Assembly (NCBI GenBank): GCA_900100095.1
Contig: FMTN01000010.1
Coordinates: 62,001 to 126,000, forward strand
DNA length: 64,000 nt
From: Lachnospiraceae bacterium C10
GTDB lineage: Bacteria > Bacillota > Clostridia > Lachnospirales > Lachnospiraceae
Direction: 5' to 3'
Below the pieces are notes generated by a model. That model searched no databases. It worked only from the letters and a program-made list of their open reading frames with translations, and was not told the origin of the DNA. This document shows positions 25,419 to 35,104 of this stretch, piece after piece. The position numbers and the translations under genes are program-made. How positions within the stretch are numbered: position 1 is the first letter of the stretch; each line of letters starts with the position of its first letter.

Positions 25419-26105
25419 TTAATCCCTGGTCTCCATCACAAGCAGTTTGCCTTCCGTCACACCAATGACAGCCTGCTGCTCTGTGATTTCATTACTAACC
25501 GTAAGAGATGCGTAGCCATCAAGGGTCGCATCCTCCAGCGGATAAAACACACCGCTTACACTAACTCCCCGTGCAACCCCATCCAGCGGAAAAACGGATA
25601 GATAGTTGCCGTACTGCTCATCTTTTAAAATCACCAGTTCCTCCTGCCCTTCAAGCAAACGAATCCGGTTACAGGAATCGAGCATGGTCATCTTTCGCCC
25701 CTGCTGCCTTGCGTAACCTAACAGTCTAAGATTTGCCCAGAGGTGGTCAATCCTGTGTCCTCCCGTTCCTCCGAGCAGGGTGATTTCACCGGTACTGCGC
25801 CGGATGGTTTCCTTTAATGCCGCCTCAGTATCCGTATCATCCTTCACAGGATTCAGCCGGATAACCGTCACGCCGGCTTTTTCATAAGTTACACAGGCAC
25901 CCTTCGTCTGTTCAGAAGCAGAATCAAAATCTCCAATGATAAGATCCGGAGTTATGTCCATTTTCATCATATGGTCGAGCCCGCGATCGGCTGCCACAAG
26001 CAAAAGGTCATCCCCAACCCTTTGATGGCGCTCTTTTTCTTTTCTGATAAAAGAAGCAGCCTCTTCCTCTGCCAGGTCTCCGCCACTTACAATGATCGCA
26101 CTCAT
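25419..26105 (-). CDS. thiN: Thiamine pyrophosphokinase
   Basis: A 228-residue protein transferring pyrophosphate from ATP to thiamine. Family marks are AADRGLDHMM, DLIIGDFDSA (metal/ATP site), the KDDTDTEAALKE block and GGTGGHRIDHLWANL, with a C-terminal beta-rich thiamine-binding half. It lies 2 nt after rpe, as in Bacillus (rsgA-rpe-thiN). RBS AGGAG precedes the ATG at 26105. Confidence 0.93.
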   Translation of the reverse strand: MSAIIVSGGDLAEEEAASFIRKEKERHQRVGDDLLLVAADRGLDHMMKMDITPDLIIGDFDSASEQTKGACVTYEKAGVTVIRLNPVKDDTDTEAALKETIRRSTGEITLLGGTGGHRIDHLWANLRLLGYARQQGRKMTMLDSCNRIRLLEGQEELVILKDEQYGNYLSVFPLDGVARGVSVSGVFYPLEDATLDGYASLTVSNEITEQQAVIGVTEGKLLVMETRD

Positions 26106-26107
26106 AC

Positions 26108-26761
26108 CTACTCCTGCATCAGGCGTAAAAATTCTTCGGTATTCTCAGCTGCATCTCCGCCAAATATGCTGCTTCCGGATACAATAATATTAGCACCTAC
26201 ATCCATGAGCTTTTTGACATTGTCAACATTCACACCGCCATCCACTTCGATATCACAATTCAGATGTCTCTTTTCAATCATCTTCTTTAATTCGGTGATC
26301 TTATCAACCGTATAAGGAATCAGCTTCTGTCCTCCGAATCCCGGATTAACAAGCATAACCAGAACCATATCAAGCTCCGGCAGAATATCAGACAATACAG
26401 ACACCGGGGTTGCCGGGTTGATTGCCACACCTGCCATCGCTCCGCTGTCCTTGATCATATGGATGGCTGCATCGAGATGACGGGTCGCCTCATAGTGAAT
26501 CGTGATCAGATCTGCTCCTGCATCCGCTGCCGCATGAATCAGAGTCTCCGGATGTTCTACCATCATATGGACATCTAAAATCTTATCTGTCACATCCCGG
26601 CAGGCTGAAATAACCGGAATTCCGAAGGAAAGGTTCGGAACAAAACTACCGTCCATAACATCGATATGGAGGTACTCCGCTCCAGCCTGAGCCACTGCCT
26701 GAATCTCCTCTCCTAACTTTGTGAGATCCGCAGATAAAATAGATGGTGAAAGACAATTCAT
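26108..26761 (-). CDS. rpe: Ribulose-phosphate 3-epimerase
   Basis: A 217-residue TIM-barrel enzyme interconverting ribulose 5-phosphate and xylulose 5-phosphate. It has SILSADLTKLGEE, the metal/catalytic HIDVMDGSFVPN, DVHMMVEHPE, the loop MLVNPGFGGQKLI and EVDGGVN with the second catalytic aspartate. The length is normal. RBS AAAGGG is upstream, 22 nt after rsgA. Confidence 0.96.
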   Translation of the reverse strand: MNCLSPSILSADLTKLGEEIQAVAQAGAEYLHIDVMDGSFVPNLSFGIPVISACRDVTDKILDVHMMVEHPETLIHAAADAGADLITIHYEATRHLDAAIHMIKDSGAMAGVAINPATPVSVLSDILPELDMVLVMLVNPGFGGQKLIPYTVDKITELKKMIEKRHLNCDIEVDGGVNVDNVKKLMDVGANIIVSGSSIFGGDAAENTEEFLRLMQE

Positions 26762-26783
26762 GATAGTCCCTTTCTAATATGAC

Positions 26784-27650
26784 TTAATACTTTTTCTGAT
26801 CGCGGAGTTCATGATAAATCAAAAGATAATCCTGATATCTCTGTTCGGAGATCTCCCCCGCTTCTACCGCTTCCTTAACCGCACACCCCGGTTCCTTGTC
26901 ATGGGCACATCCCCGGAAGCGGCATCCACATCCGATTCTGTGAATTTCAGGGAAGTACGAGGATAATTCCTCCTTTTCCATCTGCTTTGTTTCGATGGAA
27001 GAAAAACCCGGTGTATCAAATAAATAGGTATCCTTTGCAATGCGAAGCAGTTCTGTGTGCCTTGTCGTCTGCTTGCCCCGTCCTGTCTTCTCCGACACGG
27101 AACCGGTCTGCGCAACCTTCCGTCCGCTTAAGGCATTGATTAACGCACTCTTTCCTGCACCGGAAGGGCCGGCCACCGTTGTGACATGCCCCTTCAATAA
27201 TTCCAGCACCCCTTCCATTCCACACTCCTCTTTCGAAGAGACGAAACAGATCGGATATCCGCAGGGCTCATAGATCCTGCGAAGTTGCTCCTCATCCTGA
27301 GGATCGTTTAAATCGCTCTTTGAAAAAACGATGATCGGACGGATGGACTTTTGCTCCAGCATCACCAGATAGCGCGTCAGCTGGTTATGATTCAAATCCG
27401 GCGTATGTACCGCAAAAATAACCAGTGCCTGGTCGCAGTTTGCCACAGGAGGGCGAATCAAAAAAGATTCTCTCTCCTCAATGGCTGTAACATTTCCTTC
27501 CAGATCCTTTTCATGGGTGACATCGAACTGAACAATGTCCCCCACCAAAGGATGCTGGTTCTTCTTACGAAAAACGCCCTTGGCCCGGCAGGCATATACC
27601 GTTTCTTCACCGTCAGGCAATACATAGTAGAAACCTGACAGGGCCTTCAT
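26784..27650 (-). CDS. rsgA: Ribosome small-subunit-dependent GTPase A
   Basis: A 288-residue circularly permuted GTPase that checks the decoding centre of maturing 30S subunits. The order is an OB domain (about 1-65), G4 SKSDLND, G1 GPSGAGKSALINAL, G3 DTPGFSS and a zinc domain CGCRFRGCAHDKEPGC. The frame is open to 27665, but the ATG at 27650 follows AGGGGGCG, which lies over the prkC stop, and gives a standard N-terminus. The prkC-rsgA-rpe-thiN order is conserved in Firmicutes. Confidence 0.95.
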   Translation of the reverse strand: MKALSGFYYVLPDGEETVYACRAKGVFRKKNQHPLVGDIVQFDVTHEKDLEGNVTAIEERESFLIRPPVANCDQALVIFAVHTPDLNHNQLTRYLVMLEQKSIRPIIVFSKSDLNDPQDEEQLRRIYEPCGYPICFVSSKEECGMEGVLELLKGHVTTVAGPSGAGKSALINALSGRKVAQTGSVSEKTGRGKQTTRHTELLRIAKDTYLFDTPGFSSIETKQMEKEELSSYFPEIHRIGCGCRFRGCAHDKEPGCAVKEAVEAGEISEQRYQDYLLIYHELRDQKKY

Positions 27651-27661
27651 GATACGCCCCC

Positions 27662-29650
27662 TCATTCTGCCGTGAAGGTAACAGCCTCAGATGTAATTTC
27701 CTCATCCATATGGCTGTCTGTATAGTAACGAATCGTTCCAACCTTGGTAGTGATTCCTGTCACCATAACGTCGGTCTCTTCTGAGATTTTCCAGCGCTTA
27801 AGGATCTTACCGTTGGCATCTTCCAATACAACATAGTTGCTTTCATATTCGCCCTGAACATCAATATAATTATCGTAGCTATAGGTCTGGGCTCCGGTAC
27901 TGATCACAAGATTTACGGTCGTATCGCGATCAACACTGCGTCCTGCAGACGGATCGGTTGATACAACACTTCCCTTCGGCACGCTGTCGGAAATCACTTC
28001 TGATACATCACCAACGCGAAGTCCTGCGTTCTCCAGGGTACTCTTTGCAGCCGACTCACTCTTGCCTCTTACATCAGGTACCTTAACGGATTCTATTCCA
28101 CGGCTGACCAGTAAGGTAACCGTATCGCCCTTCTTACCGGAATCATTTCCCTTCGGTGTCTGGGAGATGACCTTATTCTGTCCAACCTCACTGCTGTATT
28201 CGAAGGAAGTTGTCACTTCAAAGCCTGCCTCTTCCAGGGTCTTTGTCGCAGACTCAACGTCCTCTCCGACCACATTCGGAATCTCAATGGAACCCTTGCC
28301 GGTGGAAATTGTAACACCGACGGATGTGTTTTCTGTGAGCTTTGTTCCGGCCTTCTGATCCTGGTACATAACCTGTCCGGCCTCATACTCCTCAGAAGAT
28401 GCCTCTCCTAACTTCTTATAAGAAAGTCCTTTGTTACGAAGTGCCTCCTTGGCCTCGTCCTCTGTCATTCCAAGAAGATTCGGAACCTCTGACATCTGCT
28501 CTTCGATCTGAGAAGAATCCTCCGTCTCCTTCTTGCCTCCGAAATGGAAGATATCAAAAACAGAACCTACGAAGAAGATCACAATAGCAACAATGACAAA
28601 ACCTGCCGCAATTCCCATAATGGTGATTGCCTTATCCATTCTCGGATTCACCGGTCCGTCATCTTCGTCGTCATCTTCATCCTCCGGATATTCCTCTTTT
28701 TCAACCGGTTTCGTAATTCCAGGCTTCTGGCTTGTCTTCCGGCGAATCTCCTCCGACTCAAAGGCAGAGACCACCCGGGTCTTTTCCAGATCATTATCGG
28801 AATTCTCCGGGATAATTACAAAGTTCTCATTTGGATTCACCAGTGCCTTCTTCAGATCGGTAAGAAGCTCGCTCATAGAAGTGTATCTACGATCCGGGCT
28901 CTTCATCGTCGCCTTCTTGATGATCTGGCAGACTGCCACCGGAAGATCCGGCACATACTGCTGTGGCGGAACCATCTCAGACTGGATATGCTGAATTGCA
29001 ATGGCAACGGTGGTATCCCCGTCATAAGGAACCCGTCCGGTGCACATCTCATACATTACAATACCAAGGGAATAAATATCCGATGCATAGGAAACATAAC
29101 CGTTTCTGGCCTGTTCCGGTGATGCGTAGTGTACTGAACCCATCATATCGGCATGAATGGTATTGGATGATACAGCTCTTGCAATACCAAAGTCGGTAAC
29201 CTTTACCTTACCTTCTTTGGAAATAATAATATTCTGCGGCTTAATGTCCTGATGAACAATGCCCTTGTTATGTGCCGCCTCGATACCTCTTCCCACCTGG
29301 ATCGCAATGGAAAGCACCTCGTTATATCCAAGACGTCCCTTCTTGCCAATGTAGGTCTTAAGGGTAATTCCCTCTACATACTCCATTACGATGTAATAAA
29401 GACCATCCTCCGATCCTACATCGTAGATATTGACGATATTCGGATGCTCCAGGGCTGCAGCTGCCTGCGCCTCTGCCCGGAATTTGGAAACAAATGCACT
29501 GTCATTTGCAAATTCCGGCTTCAATACTTTGATTGCTATATCACGACTTAAGGAATGATCCTTCGCTCTATATACATCGGACATTCCGCCCGTTCCAATT
29601 TTCTCTATGATTTCATATCGGTTTCCTAAAAAGGTTCCGTTTGTCAGCAT
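27662..29650 (-). CDS. prkC: PASTA-domain Ser/Thr protein kinase PrkC
   Basis: A 662-residue membrane kinase. The Hanks kinase domain (about 10-270) has G-loop GTGGMSDVY (19-27), Lys41 and DFGIARA. The catalytic loop reads HQDIKPQN with Gln134 in place of the usual HRD arginine. An acidic juxtamembrane stretch, one transmembrane helix (about 345-368) and three extracellular PASTA repeats (about 385-590) follow, the latter thought to sense muropeptides or lipid II. The last 70 residues, after the PASTA repeats, form an extra beta-rich segment I cannot assign. It overlaps stp by 7 nt, indicating coupled kinase and phosphatase synthesis. Confidence 0.94.
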   Translation of the reverse strand: MLTNGTFLGNRYEIIEKIGTGGMSDVYRAKDHSLSRDIAIKVLKPEFANDSAFVSKFRAEAQAAAALEHPNIVNIYDVGSEDGLYYIVMEYVEGITLKTYIGKKGRLGYNEVLSIAIQVGRGIEAAHNKGIVHQDIKPQNIIISKEGKVKVTDFGIARAVSSNTIHADMMGSVHYASPEQARNGYVSYASDIYSLGIVMYEMCTGRVPYDGDTTVAIAIQHIQSEMVPPQQYVPDLPVAVCQIIKKATMKSPDRRYTSMSELLTDLKKALVNPNENFVIIPENSDNDLEKTRVVSAFESEEIRRKTSQKPGITKPVEKEEYPEDEDDDEDDGPVNPRMDKAITIMGIAAGFVIVAIVIFFVGSVFDIFHFGGKKETEDSSQIEEQMSEVPNLLGMTEDEAKEALRNKGLSYKKLGEASSEEYEAGQVMYQDQKAGTKLTENTSVGVTISTGKGSIEIPNVVGEDVESATKTLEEAGFEVTTSFEYSSEVGQNKVISQTPKGNDSGKKGDTVTLLVSRGIESVKVPDVRGKSESAAKSTLENAGLRVGDVSEVISDSVPKGSVVSTDPSAGRSVDRDTTVNLVISTGAQTYSYDNYIDVQGEYESNYVVLEDANGKILKRWKISEETDVMVTGITTKVGTIRYYTDSHMDEEITSEAVTFTAE

Positions 29651-30414
29651 ATACTCTCCTCACTCTCTGTGGGGTCGATAATTAAAAGTGTCACGTTATC
29701 GACACCGCCGTTTTCAAGTGCCTCGCTTAATAAAAGCTCTGCCTGCTCCTGAGGTGTTGTACCATCATTCAATACAGACTCGATCCGGACATCATCTACC
29801 ATATTGGTAAGTCCGTCACTGCACAATAAAACACGCTGCACATCTGAAAGATCTGCATCAAAAAAATCCACCCGAACCATACTTTCCGCACCAATGGCTC
29901 TGGTGATCCTGTTCTTGAATTTATGTGTTGCCGCCATCTCTTCTGTCATCTCACCTCGGCGAACCATCTCCTGAACATAGGAATGATCCAGCGTAATCTG
30001 ACGAAGGCGCCCGTTCTTAAGGATGTAAAGACGACTATCACCAACATTCGCCACATGAAGACGTTCCTGTAACATCGTCGCGGCCACAAGGGTGGTACCC
30101 ATACCACGCTTCTCTTCATCCTTCTGCGCTGTCTCGTGCAATTTCCAGTTGGCAACGGTAATTGCATCCCGAAGCAACGTTACAACGCCATCCTGCTGCA
30201 GATCTTCTTCTGTCTTGGCGCGCAGAACGTCCACAACTTTACGAACAGTGTATTCCGACGCATAATCGCCGGCCTGCTCTCCGCCCATTCCGTCCGCCAC
30301 AAGAAAAAGATTCTTCATTGGCCCTACGGCATGATCGGATGCAAATACAAAATCCTCATTTGCTTTTCTGACCCGCCCCTTATCTGTAAGGCAATAAAAC
30401 TCCATGGTTGTCAC
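29644..30414 (-). CDS. Stp1/IreP-type PP2C Ser/Thr phosphatase
   Basis: A 256-residue metal-dependent phosphatase that reverses PrkC phosphorylation. It has DKGRVRKANEDF, LVADGMGGEQAGDYAS (metal aspartate), GTTLVAATM, VGDSRLYI, LCSDGLTNMV and a C-terminal GGVDNVTLLII. The length is typical. It lies 15 nt after rlmN and overlaps prkC, as in other Firmicutes. RBS AAAGG is upstream of the ATG at 30414. Confidence 0.95.
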   Translation of the reverse strand: MTTMEFYCLTDKGRVRKANEDFVFASDHAVGPMKNLFLVADGMGGEQAGDYASEYTVRKVVDVLRAKTEEDLQQDGVVTLLRDAITVANWKLHETAQKDEEKRGMGTTLVAATMLQERLHVANVGDSRLYILKNGRLRQITLDHSYVQEMVRRGEMTEEMAATHKFKNRITRAIGAESMVRVDFFDADLSDVQRVLLCSDGLTNMVDDVRIESVLNDGTTPQEQAELLLSEALENGGVDNVTLLIIDPTESEESIC

Positions 30415-30429
30415 CTTTCTACTAAAGAC

Positions 30430-31518
30430 CTAAGAATGAATATGTCGACGACGCAGCTGACCGCATGCACCATCGATATCCCGGCCCATTTCCCTTCTAA
30501 TAGTAACATTTATCCCGCAATTTTCAAGTTTCTTTTGGAAGGCCAAAGCCGCCTGATGACTGGGACTTTTGAAGTCTCTTTCTTTAATCGGATTCACCGG
30601 AATCAGGTTAACATGTCCATGTATATCCCGAATCAACTCCGACAATTCCTTTGCATCCGCATCCGTATCATTGACCCCGGCCACAAGTGAATACTCAAAG
30701 GAGACTCTTCGTCCGGTTGTCTTCTGATAGGAACGAAGTGCATCCACCACATCATGGATTTCATAGGTTTTTGCGATTGGCATCAGTTCCATTCGCTTCT
30801 CCTGGTTCGGCGCATGAAGGGAAAGAGCCAGTGTGATTCCAAGGTTCTCCTCTGCCAGCTGATGAATTTTAGGCACCAGACCACAGGTGGAGACTGTAAT
30901 ACTTCTCTGGGAAAGATTCAATCCATGCTCATCGGTGAGCATACGGATGAAAGTCAGCAGATTGTCATAGTTATCCAGCGGTTCGCCGGTTCCCATTACC
31001 ACAAGGTTACTGATCCTTGTATTCCGGTATTCTTCGCTTCCAATCGACGGCGCCTTTTCAAAGCCCCTAAAGTTCCAGATGTCCCTTTGAATGCTGTAGA
31101 CCTGTCCAAGCATCTCTGCCGGGGTTAAGTTACGAAGCCAGCCATCCAGTGTGGAGGCACAGAAACGACAGCCCATCTTACATCCCACCTGGGACGAGAT
31201 GCACACCGAATCTCCATGCTTATAATGCATCAGAACAGCCTCGACCATATTGCCGTCTGCAAGCTCAAACAGGTACTTTCTTGTTCCATCCAGCTGTGAG
31301 ATCTGAAGATCCACAGGCTTTAGGACATGATAACTGCATTCCTCTGTCAGCTGCTCCCTCCATGCCTTCGGCAGATTTTTCATATCATCAAAGGAGGTCG
31401 CAAGATGCTGATGCATCCACTGATACAGCTGTTTGCCACGAAAGGCCTTTTCCTTCTGCCCTGTTACATATTCTAAAAGTTCATCATAGGGCAGGCTTAA
31501 AATATCTGTCTTATCCAT
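30430..31518 (-). CDS. rlmN: Dual-specificity 23S rRNA/tRNA adenine-2 methyltransferase RlmN
   Basis: A 362-residue radical SAM methyltransferase for A2503 of 23S rRNA (and A37 of some tRNAs in Escherichia coli). The cluster motif is CKMGCRFCAS, with GTGEPLDNYDN and the conserved C-terminal cysteine in DGACGQLRR. The start is ATG 31518, whose A is the last base of the rsmB stop (TAATG), a tight stop-start overlap. The longer open frame to 31626 lies inside rsmB and is rejected. Confidence 0.95.
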   Translation of the reverse strand: MDKTDILSLPYDELLEYVTGQKEKAFRGKQLYQWMHQHLATSFDDMKNLPKAWREQLTEECSYHVLKPVDLQISQLDGTRKYLFELADGNMVEAVLMHYKHGDSVCISSQVGCKMGCRFCASTLDGWLRNLTPAEMLGQVYSIQRDIWNFRGFEKAPSIGSEEYRNTRISNLVVMGTGEPLDNYDNLLTFIRMLTDEHGLNLSQRSITVSTCGLVPKIHQLAEENLGITLALSLHAPNQEKRMELMPIAKTYEIHDVVDALRSYQKTTGRRVSFEYSLVAGVNDTDADAKELSELIRDIHGHVNLIPVNPIKERDFKSPSHQAALAFQKKLENCGINVTIRREMGRDIDGACGQLRRRHIHS

Positions 31519-32897
31519 TATCCTTCTCTCTTCATGACAGCCACGAAAAATCCATCGTGCATCTGATCCGGCCAGATCTGTTTCTGTTCCACCAGATGAT
31601 ACTGTGGATTCTGCTGTAAAAACCACGAAACATTCTCTTCATTCTCTGACGGGTTGATGGTACAGGTGGAATAGACAAGGGTTCCACCCTCCACAAGGTA
31701 AGCAGCCGCCTGTGTTAAAATCTTCTGCTGGATCTGTGCCAGTTCTTCCAGATCCTCCGGTTTTAAACGACTACGGATTTCCGGCTTTCTTCCCATAACA
31801 CCAAGTCCGCTGCATGGTACATCGCAGAGAATGACATCCATTTTGCCGGAAAGCATTGCATTGGGGCAGGTCGCATCCGCCACGAATGCCTTGATATTCT
31901 CAAGTCCGTAGCGCGTCGCATTCTCCATAATGCGATCCACCTTCTCCTGATTCTGGTCAAAGCTTAAGACCTGTCCGCTCTCCTTACATGCCAGAGCTGC
32001 CATCAGACTCTTTCCACCCGGTGAGGCACACAGGTCTGCAACCTTCATGCCCTCTTTGATTCCTGCCAGGCGAACCGGCTCCATGGAGCTTAGATCCTGC
32101 ATGTAAAAAAGTCCCTGTACAAAAGAAGGCAGCTCATCCAGCCGGTCCACTTTCTCGATCCGGATGGCATCCTCTCTTCCTTCGATCCGTTGCGCCCCGG
32201 CACCTTCCGAAGAAAGCTTTTCGATCAATTCCTCTGCTGTTATCTTCCCTGTATGTACAGCTGCCGTCAACGGGCGGTCAAGGGTAAGGTTTGTAAGAAT
32301 CTCTTTTGTTTTCTCAAGCCCGTAGCTCTTCTCAAAAAATCTTCCAATCCAGACCGGCATTGCAGTATCAAGACAGAGCGAGAGAATTTCCTCTCCCTTC
32401 TTTGCCTGCCAGCCTGTGCTTTTACGGCAGAGATCCCGATGCTGTGGCCGTCCCTTTTCATCCTTCCAGGTAATACGACCTTTGATCTCACCCTCTCCAT
32501 CCCGGTAATCTCTTAGAATAGAGCGAAGAACGCCATTGGTGTATCCTCCCAGACGGGCTTTTCCGGACTTTTTCACCAGTTTCACAGACTCATCCACTGC
32601 GGCCTGTACCGGAACCGAATCCATATAGAGAATCTGGTACAGTCCCAGCATCAGCGCTGCTTTTACTGCCGGATCCAGCTTCGGAATCCGAACCGACGAG
32701 TACATCCGAAGGATTGCGGTCAGCTCTTCCTCTCTCTCGATGGTTCCGGTGGTAAGTCTTGTAAGAAAAGCGCGATCCTGCTTCGGCAGATACCCATACT
32801 TATCCAGTACCGCCGGCAGGATCCTGCTTAAATATTCATGATGTTCTAAAACCTCCTGTACCACAGAAAGGGCCAGGAGGCGTACATTTACTGCCAT
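31518..32897 (-). CDS. rsmB: 16S rRNA cytosine-967 C5-methyltransferase
   Basis: A 459-residue protein with an N-terminal NusB-like RNA-binding domain (about 1-140; VLRSILRDY) and a C-terminal SAM-dependent methyltransferase. The SAM motif is DLCASPGGKSLMAAL, the catalytic cysteine motif is DVPCSGLGVMGRKPEI, and the second cysteine is in VYSTCTINPSENEENV. It sits between the zinc metallopeptidase and rlmN, overlapping the latter by one base. Confidence 0.95.
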   Translation of the reverse strand: MAVNVRLLALSVVQEVLEHHEYLSRILPAVLDKYGYLPKQDRAFLTRLTTGTIEREEELTAILRMYSSVRIPKLDPAVKAALMLGLYQILYMDSVPVQAAVDESVKLVKKSGKARLGGYTNGVLRSILRDYRDGEGEIKGRITWKDEKGRPQHRDLCRKSTGWQAKKGEEILSLCLDTAMPVWIGRFFEKSYGLEKTKEILTNLTLDRPLTAAVHTGKITAEELIEKLSSEGAGAQRIEGREDAIRIEKVDRLDELPSFVQGLFYMQDLSSMEPVRLAGIKEGMKVADLCASPGGKSLMAALACKESGQVLSFDQNQEKVDRIMENATRYGLENIKAFVADATCPNAMLSGKMDVILCDVPCSGLGVMGRKPEIRSRLKPEDLEELAQIQQKILTQAAAYLVEGGTLVYSTCTINPSENEENVSWFLQQNPQYHLVEQKQIWPDQMHDGFFVAVMKREG

Positions 32898-32908
32898 ATT
32901 TTCATCCT

Positions 32909-33619
32909 TTAATCATCGTCTCTTCCACCAAACAGAAGAATGAGTCGAAGTAACTGTAAGATTGCCGATGCTGCTCCTGCCACATAGGTAAGAGCTGCCG
33001 CCACCAGTACTTTTCTTGAAAGTTTCATCTCCTCATGTCCGACGATTCCAAGATCCTCGATGACATGAAGGGCGCGACGGCTGGCATCAAATTCCACCGG
33101 AAGCGTCACAAGCTGGAACAAAACAGCAAGAGAAAAACAAAGGATTCCTGCCTGAATCAAAAGCATTCCGCTGCGACTGTTGATAAATAATCCTATCAGA
33201 ATCATCGGCCAGGCGATGGTACTTCCAAAGTTGGCAACCGGAACAAGTGCCCCTCTCATTCTGAGGGGAACATATCCCTTCTGGTGCTGGATTGCATGTC
33301 CACACTCATGCGCCGCAACCGCGATCGCAGCAACCGATGCACTTGCATATACAGCATCGGACAGATTCAGTGTTTTATCGGAAGGATTGTAATGATCTGT
33401 CAGATTCCCGGAAACATGACGAACCGTCACACCGTTTAACCCATAGGCTCTTACGATCCGCTCCGCCGTCTGGGCTCCGGTCAATCCGGAATTCGAGCGA
33501 ACCTGTTGATAGATTCTATAGGTCCTGTTCACATGGGATGATGCAATCATACAGATCACAGCACCAATGATGACAAGAATATACGTCGGATCCCAATAAA
33601 GTCCATACATTCCAAACAT
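32909..33619 (-). CDS. YugP-type membrane zinc metallopeptidase
   Basis: A 236-residue membrane protein with an N-terminal hydrophobic segment, the zinc motif AHECGHAIQHQKGY (HExxH type) and two or more C-terminal membrane helices, one with the signature QLVTLPVEFDASRRAL. This is the conserved neutral zinc metallopeptidase family whose Bacillus member is YugP. No substrate is established to my knowledge. It lies between fmt and rsmB (10-11 nt spacers), an order common in Lachnospiraceae. Confidence 0.9.
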   Translation of the reverse strand: MFGMYGLYWDPTYILVIIGAVICMIASSHVNRTYRIYQQVRSNSGLTGAQTAERIVRAYGLNGVTVRHVSGNLTDHYNPSDKTLNLSDAVYASASVAAIAVAAHECGHAIQHQKGYVPLRMRGALVPVANFGSTIAWPMILIGLFINSRSGMLLIQAGILCFSLAVLFQLVTLPVEFDASRRALHVIEDLGIVGHEEMKLSRKVLVAAALTYVAGAASAILQLLRLILLFGGRDDD

Positions 33620-33629
33620 AACTAGCCTC

Positions 33630-34580
33630 CTATCGGCCTAAAAGTTCTCCCTTTTTCATTGCATGTCCACGCAGATAGTCAGAAACATCCATGCGCTTCT
33701 TACCTTCCAGCTGAAGTTCTGTTACAACGATAACGCCTTCCTTGCAACGAACGCCGATTCCTTCATCGTCCGCCTTGACAATAGAGGCAATGGATGCGGC
33801 CTTCATCTCCTCGTCCAGTTCCTCTTCGGCTATTGCATAGGCCTTCCAGAACTTCAAGGTCTTACCTTCTGTAAATGTATAGGTTCCCGGCCATGGATTA
33901 AGGCCTCGAACATAGCGGGAAAGTTCTTCTGCGGATCTGGTAAAATCCAGCTTTCCCATATCCTTACGAATCATACCGACTTTGGTGGCCTGTGATTCAT
34001 CCTGCGGAACCGGAGTAACGCTGCCCTGTTCAAGAGCATCCAGTGTCTTCACCAGAAGTTCTCCTCCCACAAGTGCAAGGCGGTCAAACAGACTGCCACC
34101 GGTGTCCTCCTCATGAATCGGAACAATCTCCTGCTTTAAGATATCACCGTCGTCAAGACCGATTCCCATCTGCATGATGGTAATGCCGGTCACCTGATCT
34201 CCGTTCAGAATCGACCACTGAATCGGAGCCGCTCCGCGATACTTCGGAAGTAAAGAAGCATGTACATTCACACAACCGTACTTCGGATGCTCTAAAATCT
34301 CCTTTGGAAGGATCTGTCCGAAAGCTGCCACAACACTCACGTCACATGGAACTGATAAAATATGATCCACACTTCCGGCCTCACGAATCTTTGTCGGCTG
34401 GTAGACCGGAATTTCCCGTACTAATGCCCACTCCTTCACCGGAGACATCGTCATCTTCTTACCCCGACCCTTCGGCTTGTCCGGCTGTGTTACCACAAGA
34501 ACAATGTTATGCCCTGCGCGCTCTAAAGAATCCAATGTTGCCACCGCAAAGTCCGGTGTTCCCATAAAGATTACGTCCAT
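33630..34580 (-). CDS. fmt: Methionyl-tRNA formyltransferase
   Basis: A 316-residue enzyme formylating initiator Met-tRNA with 10-formyl-tetrahydrofolate. It has MGTPDFAVATLDSL, the catalytic NVHASLLPKYRGAAPIQW (Asn/His), TIMQMGIGLDDGDIL with the catalytic Asp, and a C-terminal tRNA-binding barrel (RGLNPWPGTYTF). The start is 8 nt after def, its functional partner. Confidence 0.97.
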   Translation of the reverse strand: MDVIFMGTPDFAVATLDSLERAGHNIVLVVTQPDKPKGRGKKMTMSPVKEWALVREIPVYQPTKIREAGSVDHILSVPCDVSVVAAFGQILPKEILEHPKYGCVNVHASLLPKYRGAAPIQWSILNGDQVTGITIMQMGIGLDDGDILKQEIVPIHEEDTGGSLFDRLALVGGELLVKTLDALEQGSVTPVPQDESQATKVGMIRKDMGKLDFTRSAEELSRYVRGLNPWPGTYTFTEGKTLKFWKAYAIAEEELDEEMKAASIASIVKADDEGIGVRCKEGVIVVTELQLEGKKRMDVSDYLRGHAMKKGELLGR

Positions 34581-34587
34581 ACTGGTA

Positions 34588-35079
34588 TTACTCCTCGTCT
34601 TCTATCTCTTCCACTTCATCATAATCCACATCCTGAAGTGGGCCTTCCACGTACTCTGTGTACATATGACCGTTCAAATGGTCGATCTCATGGCAGAGAG
34701 CTCTTGCCAACAGCTCATAACCTTCTACCGTAACAGGCTCCATATTACGGTCAAGCGCCTTTACCACCACGTGGTTCGGTCGTGTTACAATGCCGGCCTT
34801 TCCCGGAAGAGAAAGACATCCTTCAGAACCTGTCTGCTCACCATCCTGCTCTACAATCTCAGGATTGATCAAAACGATCGGGCCTTCTCCCACATCGATT
34901 ACAACGATACGACGAAGGACACCCACCTGTGGTGCAGCAAGACCTACTCCGTTCTCGTCGTACATGGTTTCAAGCATATCATCGATCAACACCTCAAGGC
35001 GCTCTGTCAGCTTTTCTACCGGTCGACATACCTTCTCAAGTACAGGATCTCCCTGAATTCTAACCTCTCTTAATGCCAT
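34588..35079 (-). CDS. def: Peptide deformylase
   Basis: A 163-residue metalloenzyme removing the formyl group from nascent proteins. All three motifs are intact: GVGLAAPQVG, EGCLSLPG (metal cysteine) and HEIDHLNG (two metal histidines and the catalytic Glu). The C-terminus is strongly acidic (DVDYDEVEEIEDEE). It is co-transcribed with fmt, downstream of priA. Confidence 0.97.
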   Translation of the reverse strand: MALREVRIQGDPVLEKVCRPVEKLTERLEVLIDDMLETMYDENGVGLAAPQVGVLRRIVVIDVGEGPIVLINPEIVEQDGEQTGSEGCLSLPGKAGIVTRPNHVVVKALDRNMEPVTVEGYELLARALCHEIDHLNGHMYTEYVEGPLQDVDYDEVEEIEDEE

Positions 35080-35104
35080 ATTCTTTCCTTTCTATCCTTT
35101 TAAC

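Noticed and set aside
31519-31626. Longer N-terminus of RlmN
   Set aside because: It would lie entirely within rsmB coding sequence. The TAATG junction at 31518 gives the conserved start.
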